Shown here in pieces: positions 26,151 through 34,834 of a stretch of 64,000 bases of DNA; position 1 is the first letter of the stretch, and each line of letters begins with the position of its first letter. This DNA comes from Deltaproteobacteria bacterium. Its GTDB lineage: Bacteria > Acidobacteriota > Thermoanaerobaculia > Multivoradales > JAHZIX01. The position numbers were made by a program, and so were the translations under genes. Under the pieces are notes generated by a model that worked only from the letters and a program-made list of their open reading frames with translations, had not been told where the DNA came from and ran no database searches. Where the stretch lies: NCBI GenBank assembly GCA_022601195.1, contig JAHZIX010000026.1, positions 1 to 64,000 of the forward strand, in the 5' to 3' direction.

Positions 26151-26996
26151 TTAGGGGAGATCCGCCACCGCCGCAGCAAGCTCAGCATCCCCCGGGTGGA
26201 GGGCCTCGGCGGTGGGCGCGATGCCGTGGCGGCGTAGCTCGGCACTGGTAATGGGGCCGATGGAGGCGGTCTTTAGGCCAGGAAGCCGCCTCTTCCAGGC
26301 TTCCCCTAGTAATTCTAGAAAGTGGCGCACGATGCGGGGGCTCGTGAAGGTGACCCAGCCGAGGGGATCCTTCTGTAAGAGAGTCCGCGCCAGCCGGCGG
26401 CTCTCGGGGGGCAGAGCTTTGTCATAGGCGGTGACCGCATCCACTTCCAGACCCAATTTGACCAATCCCTGGCTCAGGGTCGGGCGGGCGTCGGCAGCCT
26501 GGGGTAGGAGCACCCGCTGGCCGGCGCGGACCTCTGAAGCGAGAGCCTGGAGCAGGCCTTCGGCGCTGTGCTGGTCTGGCAGCAAGGGAGGCGGGGCGCC
26601 CGGTTGAGAGAGCAACGGGCGAAGAGCTTGCGCCGTGGCGCGGCCCACCGCAGCGATGCGGATCCCCGGTGGCAGATCTTCCTCCCGGAGTCGAAGGAAG
26701 GCCTCGACGGCATTTTTCGAAGTGAACATCAGCCACTGGTAGGGCGAGGGGCGGCTCGCCCTGTTCCCAACCGCCCCGGGCCCTATCGCCCCAGGCCCTA
26801 TCGCCAAGCGCCCCAGGGCCTGGTCGAAGGCGGCGGAGTCTTTCGGCGGACAGATCTCCAGAAGGGGGAGTTGGGCAACGTCCGCTCCGTATTTCTCGAA
26901 GGCGGCTCGCAGGCCCGCGGCCTGGTGGGTAGCTCGGGTGACGATGACTCTGACGCCGGAAAGGCGACTCGAGCTAGAGAGGGAGCCTGAGGTCAA
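26151..26996 (-). CDS. hemD: Uroporphyrinogen-III synthase
   Basis: About 281 residues. HemD cyclises hydroxymethylbilane to uroporphyrinogen III. The opening VRVIVTRATHQAAGL is the family's N-terminal strand-helix and WVTFTSPRIVRHFLEL is the conserved second-half motif; SIGPITSAELRRHG closes the active cleft. An in-frame ATG at 27053 would overlap hemC by 61 bp. A TTG at 26996 overlaps the hemC stop as TTGA and places the start close to the first beta strand, so 26996 is preferred. It is the last gene of a ccsA-hemA-hemC-hemD operon. Low sequence conservation is normal for HemD, and the position supports the call. Confidence 0.88.
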   Translation of the reverse strand: MTSGSLSSSSRLSGVRVIVTRATHQAAGLRAAFEKYGADVAQLPLLEICPPKDSAAFDQALGRLAIGPGAIGPGAVGNRASRPSPYQWLMFTSKNAVEAFLRLREEDLPPGIRIAAVGRATAQALRPLLSQPGAPPPLLPDQHSAEGLLQALASEVRAGQRVLLPQAADARPTLSQGLVKLGLEVDAVTAYDKALPPESRRLARTLLQKDPLGWVTFTSPRIVRHFLELLGEAWKRRLPGLKTASIGPITSAELRRHGIAPTAEALHPGDAELAAAVADLP

Positions 26997-27919
26997 GGCC
27001 GGAGCCTCGCCAGTACCTCCCTGGCGCCGTCCTGAAAGAGGGCCTCCAAACATTCCTTGGCCACGGCTTCCGGCGTCTCACCCTCAGCTTTTCCGGTAGC
27101 TTGCTCTTCGCCATTCGGCATCGCCAAGGTGGCGTCGAGAGTGAGGCGCTGCCCATCTTCCTGGCGACAATAGGCAGCCAGGGGAAGGGTGCAGTCGCCT
27201 CCGAGGGCATCCACCACGATCCGCTCGGCTTTGGCGGTGTCTTCCGTAGCCGGGTCGTTGAGACGGCGGCAGAAGGCTTCGGCCCGCCCACCGGCGAGGA
27301 CTTCGAGAGCGAGAGTTCCCTGGCCCGGAGCCGGGAGCATCTCCTCCTGGGGGTCCAGGGCATGGGCGGGTAGGCCCTCCAGGCCCAAACGGAGCAAGCC
27401 GGAAGCGGCCAGAACCACCGCATCCCCGTCACCCCGGCGCCACTTCTCGAGGCGGGTGTCCACGTTGCCTCGCAGAGGTTCCACCCGAAGATCCGGTCGC
27501 CGAGTGAGGATTTGCGACCGCCGCCGCAAGGAACCGGTGAGAACGACGCTGCCGGCGGGCAAGTCGGCTAGGGAGGGAGATCCCTCGCTGATCAGCACAT
27601 CCCGGGGGTCGGCCCGGCGAGGAAAAGCCGCCACGGTGAGCTCCGGGCGCAGATGAACCGGCAAATCCTTGAGGCTATGGACCGCCAAGTCGAGGCTGCC
27701 GTTGATCAGGCCGTCCTCTAGCTCCTCCGTAAAGAGGCCCTTGCCTCCACCGGTGGCGAGATCCCCTTTGTGGAGGTCCCCGCGGGTGACGATGGTCACC
27801 AACTCGACTCGGAGCCCTTCGTTAACGGCCTCCAATTGCCGCGCTACCTGGGAGCTTTGGGCCAATGCCAAGGCGCTTCCCCGGGTGCCCAGCCGAAGAA
27901 CGGTTTGTTGGGAGTTCAC
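26993..27919 (-). CDS. hemC: Hydroxymethylbilane synthase (porphobilinogen deaminase)
   Basis: 308 residues. It polymerises four porphobilinogens. The start is GTG at 27919, with AGAGGAA in the end of hemA. The N-terminus LRLGTRGSALALAQ is diagnostic, followed by TRGDLHKGDLATGGGKGLFTEE (substrate and cofactor loop region, written here as two adjacent motifs), DLAVHSLKDLP and LRGNVDTRLEKW. The dipyrromethane cofactor cysteine is in LGGDCTLPLAAY. Length and motifs are normal, so it is fully functional by inspection. It is the third gene of the haem operon, 7 bp after hemA. Confidence 0.96.
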   Translation of the reverse strand: MNSQQTVLRLGTRGSALALAQSSQVARQLEAVNEGLRVELVTIVTRGDLHKGDLATGGGKGLFTEELEDGLINGSLDLAVHSLKDLPVHLRPELTVAAFPRRADPRDVLISEGSPSLADLPAGSVVLTGSLRRRSQILTRRPDLRVEPLRGNVDTRLEKWRRGDGDAVVLAASGLLRLGLEGLPAHALDPQEEMLPAPGQGTLALEVLAGGRAEAFCRRLNDPATEDTAKAERIVVDALGGDCTLPLAAYCRQEDGQRLTLDATLAMPNGEEQATGKAEGETPEAVAKECLEALFQDGAREVLARLRP

Positions 27920-27926
27920 GACGAAT

Positions 27927-29222
27927 TTATTCCTCTGGGTCTAGTTTGAACAGCTCGCGTACCAAGGCCAGTTGGGATTCTTCCTGTTGTTCCCGGCGCA
28001 GGCGGGTAGACGGGTGGTGAAGGAGCTTCCGAACCAAAGCTCGGGTCAGGCGGTGGAGGTGCTCGTGGGTGTCCTCGGGGAAGCGAGCTAGAGCCGCCTC
28101 GACCTCTTGGGCACGAATGGCCTCCCCTTGCCGTTGCAGCTGCGCTACCAAGGGCTCAGCCTTGCGGCCCTGGTAAGCCTTCCGGAAATGATTCAACTCC
28201 TCTTCGATGATCTCCTCGACCTGAGGGACCGCCTCTCGACGACGCTTGAGATTGCGTTGGATGAGGTGGTCCAGGGAGTCGATGTCGTGCAAGAAGACAT
28301 TGTCCAGAGTGCCGGCTTGAGGTTCGATGTTGCGCGGCACGCTGAGATCGACCAACAGGAGGGCTCTCGGTTTACGACGGGCCATGCCCCGGCGCATCTG
28401 CTCGCGGGTCAGCACCGGCTCCTCGGCAGCGGTGGAGACGACCACCAGGTCGGCCTCCCGCAGCGCCTCGACTCGAGAGTCGAAAGGTAAAACCTGGACG
28501 TTGCCCACCTCGGCAGCAAAGGATTCAGCTCGTTCGAGGCTACGGTTGGTCACCGTCAGGTTTTTCGCGCCCCGCTCCAGAAGGTTACGGGCCACCTGAC
28601 GGGCGATATCTCCAGCACCGACCAAGAGAACCTTGGTCCTCTCCAGATTAGAGAAAATATTGCGGGCCAGCTCCACCGCCGAATAGCCAAACGACACGGC
28701 GCCGGTGGTAATCCCGGTCTCCGCCCGGGCTCTTCGACCGGCATTGAAGGCCGCTCTCAGCAGCCGCTTCAAGACATCGCCGGTGGCGCCCACGGATTCC
28801 GCGGCAGCGGCGGATTGGTGGATCTGGCCGAGAATCTCCGGCTCTCCCAACACCATCGACTCGAGGCCACTGGCTACGGACAACAAATGGCTGGCGACCT
28901 CGCCGTGCCATTTCACATAGAGCCGACCTTGGGACTCCACCTGGGGCGCCCGGGCCTCGAAAATCTCTTCCACCACAGAGCGCAAGGCTTGTTGTTCATC
29001 GCAAGGGCGAACGTAGACCTCGGTGCGGTTGCAGGTGGAAAGCAAGCAGGCTTCCCCTATCTCCGGCCGGGCCAGCAGATGCACCAGGGCGTCGCTGGTG
29101 TCGTCCTTGCCGAAGGCTACCCTTTCCCGAATCTCCAAAGGGGCGTGACGGTAGTCCGTACCCACGAGGACCAGGCTAGGTCCTTCCGTGAGGCGTTCCG
29201 GCAGGTAGGGGGAGTCCGGCAT
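27927..29222 (-). CDS. hemA: Glutamyl-tRNA reductase
   Basis: 431 residues. This is the first committed enzyme of C5 tetrapyrrole synthesis, converting Glu-tRNA to glutamate-1-semialdehyde. The N-terminal catalytic domain has YRHAPLEIRERVAF and the nucleophile cysteine in LLSTCNRTEVYV, then the conserved GEPEILGQIHQS. The NADPH-binding domain has VLLVGAGDIARQVARNLLER and VVVSTAAEEPVLT, with LLVDLSVPRNIEP. The C-terminal dimerisation helices contain RRREAVPQVEEIIEEEL. It follows ccsA by 7 bp and precedes hemC by 7 bp. The matching hemL gene is not in the window. Confidence 0.96.
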   Translation of the reverse strand: MPDSPYLPERLTEGPSLVLVGTDYRHAPLEIRERVAFGKDDTSDALVHLLARPEIGEACLLSTCNRTEVYVRPCDEQQALRSVVEEIFEARAPQVESQGRLYVKWHGEVASHLLSVASGLESMVLGEPEILGQIHQSAAAAESVGATGDVLKRLLRAAFNAGRRARAETGITTGAVSFGYSAVELARNIFSNLERTKVLLVGAGDIARQVARNLLERGAKNLTVTNRSLERAESFAAEVGNVQVLPFDSRVEALREADLVVVSTAAEEPVLTREQMRRGMARRKPRALLLVDLSVPRNIEPQAGTLDNVFLHDIDSLDHLIQRNLKRRREAVPQVEEIIEEELNHFRKAYQGRKAEPLVAQLQRQGEAIRAQEVEAALARFPEDTHEHLHRLTRALVRKLLHHPSTRLRREQQEESQLALVRELFKLDPEE

Positions 29223-29229
29223 AGGTCGA

Positions 29230-30093
29230 TCAGAAGTTGTGAAGGCCCTGGGCCAGGAAATTAGAAGTGATCATGGACACGAGGATGGCCACCAGGCCCG
29301 CTAGGCTCACCCAGGCGGTCTGCCTTCCCTGCCAGTGGCGCAGGCGGCGCAACAGCAAGGCAGCTGCATAGAGTAGCCAGGTAGCGATGGTGAGTAGAAT
29401 CTTGGTGTCCGTCATCCAGCCCTGATAACCGATTTTCATCGCCCAGCCTAGGCCGCAAGCCACTGCGCCAGTGAGGGCGACGAAGCCCACCATCAGGGCG
29501 CCGGAGGTCATGCGGTCGAGGACTTCCAAGGGGGGCAGGCGACCATAGAACAACCGGAAACGACCGGACTTGAGCTCTCGGTAGAGTCGCAGGAACAGAA
29601 ATCCATAAGCGCCGGCGATGACGAAGGCGGCATAGCCCAACAGCGCCAGGCAAATATGAATCACGAAAAGTGGGCTCTGGAAGAGGTCGAGGACGGGTGG
29701 ATCCGATCGATCGAGGAGGGAGCTGAGCAGCTGAAACAGAAAGATCAAGGCGACCAACCACACTCCTGTAGAGCGATCTTTTCCGAGGCGTTCCACCAGC
29801 GCGTAGACCACAGCGGTAGCGAAGGCGACGACGGTGAGGGCCTGAGGAACAGTCGCGGCGGGCAGTTGGTGCCATTTGAACCCCAGCCCCACCAAGTAGG
29901 CCAGGTGGAGGGCCAAGGTACCGAGCAGCAGCGGCGGTGCCCAACGCTCAGCTCGCGGATGGCGAGAAAAAAACAGCGCTCCATAGACCACGACTAGCAA
30001 TAGGTAGGCTAGCGGCAAGAGGACTGTAGCGGCGGCGAGAAAGCTCTGCACGGGTGGATTCACCTCCTCAGAAAGGAATCTCAATCCTACCAT
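29230..30093 (-). CDS. CcsA/HemX-family cytochrome c assembly membrane protein
   Basis: 287 residues and about eight TM helices. Family motifs include FKWHQLPAATVPQAL (haem-side loop), PLFVIHICLALLGYAAFVIAGA and DRMTSGALMVGFVALTGA, then WMTDTKILLTIATWLLYAA. CcsA proteins handle haem for cytochrome c maturation; the HemX relatives found beside hemA are thought to tune glutamyl-tRNA reductase levels. As first gene of ccsA-hemA-hemC-hemD it could do either job. GGAGGG lies 4 nt before the ATG at 30093; a GTG at 30051 with AGGAGG upstream is an alternative. The two di-haem cytochromes further right would be clients of a CcsA-type system. Confidence 0.9.
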   Translation of the reverse strand: MVGLRFLSEEVNPPVQSFLAAATVLLPLAYLLLVVVYGALFFSRHPRAERWAPPLLLGTLALHLAYLVGLGFKWHQLPAATVPQALTVVAFATAVVYALVERLGKDRSTGVWLVALIFLFQLLSSLLDRSDPPVLDLFQSPLFVIHICLALLGYAAFVIAGAYGFLFLRLYRELKSGRFRLFYGRLPPLEVLDRMTSGALMVGFVALTGAVACGLGWAMKIGYQGWMTDTKILLTIATWLLYAAALLLRRLRHWQGRQTAWVSLAGLVAILVSMITSNFLAQGLHNF

Positions 30094-30263
30094 CGTTCCC
30101 TCCGTAGGGGAGGCCCAGGGTAACCGACAGGATAGGCGGCGGGACGGTCGGCAGCCGAATGTCGGTGGAATGTCGGCGAGTACTTTCGGTTGCTGAAAGT
30201 CCTTGGGGCAGAGAGAATAGGCAAGAAATCAAATTTATTCGAAGATCGTCAGGAGGTTCTTTG

Positions 30264-32816
30264 GTGGGAGAGAGCTCAGTAGGGGATGAGATTCGGCTGC
30301 CACGGCGGCCGGGCTTTGATCCGGAGTTCTCCACGGGTCTCTTCGTGGGGGTGTCGGAGTTCGAGGATGTCCGCTTTCAGGCGGTTCCTTTCGCCGTCGA
30401 CGACGCCGTGGACCTGGCCCATCTCTTTGCTTTCGAGTTGAAGCTGCTTCGTCCTCAGCGGGCGGTGTTGGCTCTTTCCGGCGAGCCCCGCAAGGAGGAG
30501 AGCCAAGAAAGACTGGCGCAGCTTCTGGAGGCGGGGGCACGGCGGGAGACGGCTCGTCACCCGGACATCTACCGGCTGCTGGGGGAGCAGTCTCGGGGGG
30601 CGGGCAAGAAGGGGATTTTTCTCTTGTCCCTGGCTACCCATGGCTTGTCGGAGCAGGGAAGGGACTTTCTCATCGCCTCCGACTCCCTGCGAGAAGAGCC
30701 CATTCACACCAGCGTCGCGGTGAGCCGGCTGTTCGACAAGGTCTCCGACGCGCCCGCTCCCCGCCGAATGGTGCTGTTGGACGCTTGCCGGGAGCGGCTG
30801 AGCCAGGGGATGCGGGGAGAGGCCGGGGAAGGCATGGCCCGCACCTTCGCCGAGGCCATCGCCCAGGCCTCGGGGCAAGTGGTGCTTTCCGGCGCGACTC
30901 ACGGAGGCTTCGCCTATGACGACCTAGAGCGGGGCAATGGAGTGTTTACCGCCGCCGTGCTCGATGGCCTGCGAGGGGCCGCACCGGCCGACGAGCAGGG
31001 ACACATCACCGTGGGAGACCTGGCGAGGTACCTACAACAGCGGGTAGTGGAGTGGGTGAAGCGGCACCGCCCGGAGCACGCTGCCAGAAGCTTCGGCATC
31101 GCCCAGCAGATCGAGGGCCCCGCGGAGAGCCTTCCCCTAGCCGTGGACCCCCACCGGGCCCGCCAGCTGGAAGCCTACCGCCAGCGCCGCACCGCCGCCC
31201 TGGAGAAGTTGGGGGCCAGCCTGGGAGGCCGCCTGGATGGCTCGGTCTACGACCAGGTCAGCTCCCTTCTGCCCGTGGACGGACCTCTGCCGGCGAAGCT
31301 GGAGCCGCTATTGGAAGAGGTCGAAGCCCTGGACAAAACCCCCAGGGCGCAGCAGAGCTTGTTGTTTCTTCTCGGGGAGTTGAAGGGAGGGGATTCGGCT
31401 GCGCTTGGTTCTGGGAAATCTGGGGAATCGGCTGCGCCTTGGCCCAGTCCTCTAGCCGCACCGGAACCTCCCCGGCCGGTCTTGAGGGGTGTCGAACCTA
31501 GGGAGAAGACGAAGGGGCAGCCGAATAGAGAGGGCTTGGTGGTTGGACCGGACACCGATGGCTCTGCCCGAAAGGTGGCCTTGGCTCTTGCCGTTTTCCT
31601 TGCATTGTGTCTGGCTGCGGTTGCCTCCTGGCGCTATTTCTCCAAGGCACAGCAGATGGAGCAGCCATCAATGGACATTTCTTCGATCGAGCCCAAGAAG
31701 GCCTCACCAGAGGACCCCTTGCCAGGAATCGAGGAAGGCCCTAAGGCACCGGAAGAGGAGCCCAACTCCACGCCACCGGCCAGCAACCCTACTGCCGCGG
31801 AGCCAGAACCCCGGGAACGGGAAGTCGTGCAGAATACTAGCCCCACGAAGCTGCCCGCCAAGAAGGTTCCCCTACCGACGCCGGTCGCGAAGCCCCTTCC
31901 CGATCCGAAGGCGGGCACTCTACGGACCAGCCCCACGGGCCTTCGCCTACGCTTCATCCCAGCCGGCACCTACACCCTCGGCAGCCCTGCGGACGAACCA
32001 GGTCGATTCGGAGATGAGCCTTTGCGGACTGTCACTCTCACCCAAGGTTTTTGGCTCGGGGAGACCGAAGTGACCCAGGCGCTGTGGACGAAGCTGGTCG
32101 GTGCGAACCCATCTCACTTCGAGGAGTGCGGTGACGGGTGCCCGGTGGAAAGGGTTAGCTGGTTCGAGGCCATCGCCTTTGCCAATCTCCTGTCGCAGAA
32201 AGAAGGGCTGGCCCCTTGCTACCGGTTCGACCAGCCCCAGGGCAAGCTGGGCAGCCAAGGCGCGACCCTCTCGGAAGTCCCCTCTTTGGTGCCCCGTTGC
32301 ACCGGCTACCGCCTGCCCACGGAGGCCGAGTGGGAGGTCGCGGCCCGGGCGGGGACCAAGACTGCCCTTTACACCGGAAGGCTGACCTTGCTGGGTAGCC
32401 GTCATGGGCCAGAGCTGGATGATATCGCTTGGTATGGGGGCAATAGCGGCGTCGATTATCCCGGGGCTGTGGACTGTTCCAGTTGGTCAGAGAGGCAGTA
32501 CCCCAAGCCGAAGGAATGCGGTCCCCATCCGGTGGGCCTCAAGAAGGCGAATGCATGGGGCCTGGAAGATATGTTGGGCAATGTTTGGGAGTGGACCTGG
32601 GATATCTTCGATAAGTCACCTTCGCCCACGGCTACCGATCCCCTTGGTCCCAGTGAAGGCACGAGGCGGGTTATCCGTGGCGGTTCGTGGTACTACTTCG
32701 CCCGCAGCGTGCGGGCTGCGTATCGTAACCGCAGGGGGCCGTCGAACCGGGACTACAGCCTGGGCTTCCGCCTTGCCCAAGGTCAGGGTCTGCTCTCAGG
32801 AGAGGCGGAGCCCTAG
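30264..32816 (+). CDS. Caspase-like (C14) protein fused through a TM to an FGE-sulfatase fold domain
   Basis: About 850 residues. The GTG at 30264 is chosen because AGGAGG (30251-30256) lies 7 nt upstream; an ATG at 30159 has no such site. Residues about 20-280 are a caspase-fold protease: GLFVGVSEFEDVRFQ, the catalytic His in LSLATHGLSEQG (H126) and the Cys in VLLDACRERL (C175), with SGATHGGFAYDD later. A linker leads to one TM helix near 436-458 (VALALAVFLALCLAAVASW) and a Pro-rich spacer. From about 552 to the end lies an FGE/SUMF-fold domain: RFIPAGTYTLGSPADEPGR, TEVTQALWTKLVG, YRLPTEAEWEVAARAGT, GNVWEWTWD, VIRGGSWYYFARSVRAAY. The active cysteines of true FGE are missing near GGSW, so this is probably a ligand-binding fold. 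The architecture suggests a sensor-linked protease. Confidence 0.85.
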   Translation: MGESSVGDEIRLPRRPGFDPEFSTGLFVGVSEFEDVRFQAVPFAVDDAVDLAHLFAFELKLLRPQRAVLALSGEPRKEESQERLAQLLEAGARRETARHPDIYRLLGEQSRGAGKKGIFLLSLATHGLSEQGRDFLIASDSLREEPIHTSVAVSRLFDKVSDAPAPRRMVLLDACRERLSQGMRGEAGEGMARTFAEAIAQASGQVVLSGATHGGFAYDDLERGNGVFTAAVLDGLRGAAPADEQGHITVGDLARYLQQRVVEWVKRHRPEHAARSFGIAQQIEGPAESLPLAVDPHRARQLEAYRQRRTAALEKLGASLGGRLDGSVYDQVSSLLPVDGPLPAKLEPLLEEVEALDKTPRAQQSLLFLLGELKGGDSAALGSGKSGESAAPWPSPLAAPEPPRPVLRGVEPREKTKGQPNREGLVVGPDTDGSARKVALALAVFLALCLAAVASWRYFSKAQQMEQPSMDISSIEPKKASPEDPLPGIEEGPKAPEEEPNSTPPASNPTAAEPEPREREVVQNTSPTKLPAKKVPLPTPVAKPLPDPKAGTLRTSPTGLRLRFIPAGTYTLGSPADEPGRFGDEPLRTVTLTQGFWLGETEVTQALWTKLVGANPSHFEECGDGCPVERVSWFEAIAFANLLSQKEGLAPCYRFDQPQGKLGSQGATLSEVPSLVPRCTGYRLPTEAEWEVAARAGTKTALYTGRLTLLGSRHGPELDDIAWYGGNSGVDYPGAVDCSSWSERQYPKPKECGPHPVGLKKANAWGLEDMLGNVWEWTWDIFDKSPSPTATDPLGPSEGTRRVIRGGSWYYFARSVRAAYRNRRGPSNRDYSLGFRLAQGQGLLSGEAEP

Positions 32817-32932
32817 GGGAAGGTGGGGGAGCCGAGGGAGCGAGGGGAGTCTGGCGGGGGACCCGACAGCGACCTCGGGAGCGAGGCGCGGTGAGGAAAA
32901 AGGTTGGCCACCGGGATCTTTGTTTTTATGCA

Positions 32933-32962
32933 GTGATGCATTATGCCGTGATGCATAATCAT
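32933..32962. repeat. Two direct 15-bp repeats before the ATPase relic
   Basis: GTGATGCATTATGCC (32933-32947) is followed directly by GTGATGCATAATCAT (32948-32962). They are AT-rich in a GC-rich context and end on the ATG of the ATPase fragment. This is consistent with an operator pair or with a footprint of an inserted element. Confidence 0.7.
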
Positions 32963-33083
32963 GATCTTCCTCAGCCGCGCCGAGAAGCTCGAACGCCTCG
33001 ACAGCCTGGCCCAGGCAGAGTGGGGAGGCGTTGCGGTGGTCTATGGCCGAAGCCGCATCGGCGAGATTCGCCTTCTCTCTTAG
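32961..33083 (+). pseudogene. Relic of an AAA/archaeal-type ATPase N-terminus
   Basis: A 40-codon frame starting at ATG 32961 reads SRAEKLERLDSLAQAEWGG then VAVVYGRSRIGEIRLL before a TAG. Intact members of this ATP-binding family open with a REKELERLEKLY-type motif, then VVYGRRRVGKTRLL, the Walker A loop. Here the loop has lost the lysine and threonine (GRSRIGEI instead of GRRRVGKT) and the protein stops right after it, whereas the family is about 350-500 residues. It is therefore a decayed fragment. It is downstream of the caspase-FGE gene and upstream of purA, and may be the remains of a former defence or conflict cassette. Confidence 0.65.
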
Positions 33084-33156
33084 TGGAGCAGCCCTCTCGG
33101 CGGCCTCTACGCGGCCATTGATCTATCGGCTACCGAGAGGCGGTGCCCTCTACTCG

Positions 33157-33204
33157 GCTGCCGACCATCCAGACCATCCAGCTGCCGACCACCCAGACCA
33201 GCCA
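33157..33204. repeat. 24-bp tandem duplication
   Basis: Two adjacent 24-bp units start at 33157 and 33181 and differ at two positions. They lie in the non-coding stretch between the ATPase relic and purA, with no evident function. Confidence 0.7.
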
Positions 33205-33499
33205 ACCCAGGAGGTCGGTGCAGGGAGGGTGGGGTATCCGAGCACGGAACGCAGCGCAGCGAGTACCGCGCGCAGGGTGCTCCATCCGACAGCGCGCCCA
33301 CCGGTCCCAAAGATTTCTCTTTCCACAACACCCTTCGCCGGGTGAATCGCGGTCAGTGGGACCTCTGTAGAGAGTCTAGCTTCCGGCCAGGCCCTCAGCC
33401 CTCATCCGCCGTAACTTGCGCCACCGCCGCCGCCTTTGCTACTTTCGCCGCTTGCGGAATCGCCGAACGGTCTGGTGAAGGCAAGCGAACGGAGAGCTC

Positions 33500-34834
33500 A
33501 TGGCCAACGTTGTTATCGTGGGAATGCAGTGGGGAGATGAGGGCAAGGGAAAGATCGTCGATCTGATCTGCCCGGCCTTCGATGGGGTGGCCCGGTACCA
33601 GGGAGGCCACAATGCTGGGCATACCGTGCGTTTTGGCGACAGCCATTTCTCTCTTCACTTGATCCCTTCGGGAGTGCTCCACGACGGCAAGCTGTGCGTG
33701 TTGGGCAATGGCATGGTCATCAACCCCGATGCCTTCTTCAAAGAGCTGAAGAAGCTCCATGGAGAAGGGGTGGACACCGAGGGGCGGCTGTTCGTTTCCA
33801 ATCGAGCCCACCTAATTCTGCCAGCGGCAGCGGCCTTGGACCAGGCTCGGGAAGCGGCCCGGGGAGATCGCAAGATCGGCACCACGGCGCGGGGTATCGG
33901 GCCGGCCTACGAGGGGAAGATCTCTCGGTTTGGGCTGCGCCTTTGCGACCTTTCCTCGCCGGACCTGGAGATTCGGCTGCGGGACTATCTGGCCCGGGCC
34001 GATCGGGAGATCACCTCCCTGAGCGGCGATTCGGCAGTGGAACGCCCCAACCGCATCATGGACCTCTGCGAGCGCTGGCGGGAATCCCTAGAACCCTTCC
34101 TGAGAGATACAGAGCTTCTTCTCCACGAGCACCTTCGCAGTGGCAAGAGCTTGCTCCTCGAAGGAGCTCAGGGAACTCTTCTGGACGTCGACCACGGCAC
34201 CTTTCCCTTCGTCACCAGCTCCAATTCCACCACCGGCGGAGCCTGTACCGGTACGGGCATTCCCCCCACGGCTATTTCTGGTGCCATCGGAGTGCTCAAG
34301 GCGTACACCACTCGGGTGGGGGAAGGGCCCTTCACCACGGAGCTCGAAGGGGAGGCGGAAGAGTTCTTGCGCACCCGGGGCAACGAGTTTGGTACCACCA
34401 CGGGTCGTCCTCGTCGATGTGGTTGGTTGGATCTGGTGGCGGTGCGCTATGCCCAGCGGGTCAATGGCATTGAGGCCGTAGCCTTGACCAAGATGGATGT
34501 TCTCGACGAGCTCGAGGAGATCCAGGTTTGTGTCGGCTACCGCCAAGGCGGGATCGTCCACAAGGAATACAGTGCCCGTTTCGAAACCGGAGAAGGCTTC
34601 GAGCCGGTCTATCGCCGCCTCCCGGGCTGGCGCCAAAGTACCGTGGGGATTCGCGACTTTGCATCGCTTCCCGCTGCCGCTCGTGCCTATGTTGAGATGA
34701 TCGAAGGGGAGATCGGTGCAGAGATTCCCCTCGTTTCCACGGGACCTCGTCGGGAAGAGACGATCCTGCGAGGCGACGGCATCCTCGGAAAGTGGCTCGG
34801 GGCAGGCATCCAGCAAATCCAAGCTCAGTCCTGA
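33500..34834 (+). CDS. purA: Adenylosuccinate synthetase
   Basis: 444 residues. It joins IMP and aspartate with GTP in AMP synthesis. The N-terminal P-loop is GMQWGDEGKGKIVDL, the IMP-site histidine region is YQGGHNAGHTV, and the signature GIGPAYEGKISR follows. Later motifs are LLLEGAQGTLLDVDHGTFPFV, written here as adjacent pieces LLLEGAQGTLLD and VDHGTFPFV, then SSNSTTGGACTGTG and NEFGTTTGRPRRCGW. The end (TGPRREETIL) is normal. GGAGAG lies about 5 nt before the ATG. The length is typical (430-445), so it is a housekeeping gene. No purine operon partner is adjacent; the nearest left neighbour is the ATPase relic. Confidence 0.97.
   Translation: MANVVIVGMQWGDEGKGKIVDLICPAFDGVARYQGGHNAGHTVRFGDSHFSLHLIPSGVLHDGKLCVLGNGMVINPDAFFKELKKLHGEGVDTEGRLFVSNRAHLILPAAAALDQAREAARGDRKIGTTARGIGPAYEGKISRFGLRLCDLSSPDLEIRLRDYLARADREITSLSGDSAVERPNRIMDLCERWRESLEPFLRDTELLLHEHLRSGKSLLLEGAQGTLLDVDHGTFPFVTSSNSTTGGACTGTGIPPTAISGAIGVLKAYTTRVGEGPFTTELEGEAEEFLRTRGNEFGTTTGRPRRCGWLDLVAVRYAQRVNGIEAVALTKMDVLDELEEIQVCVGYRQGGIVHKEYSARFETGEGFEPVYRRLPGWRQSTVGIRDFASLPAAARAYVEMIEGEIGAEIPLVSTGPRREETILRGDGILGKWLGAGIQQIQAQS

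Noticed and set aside
30264..32816. FGE domain as activator of the sulfatase at 46790
   Set aside because: The FGE catalytic cysteines are absent and the sulfatase lacks the Cys/Ser substrate residue, so the two do not make a maturation pair.
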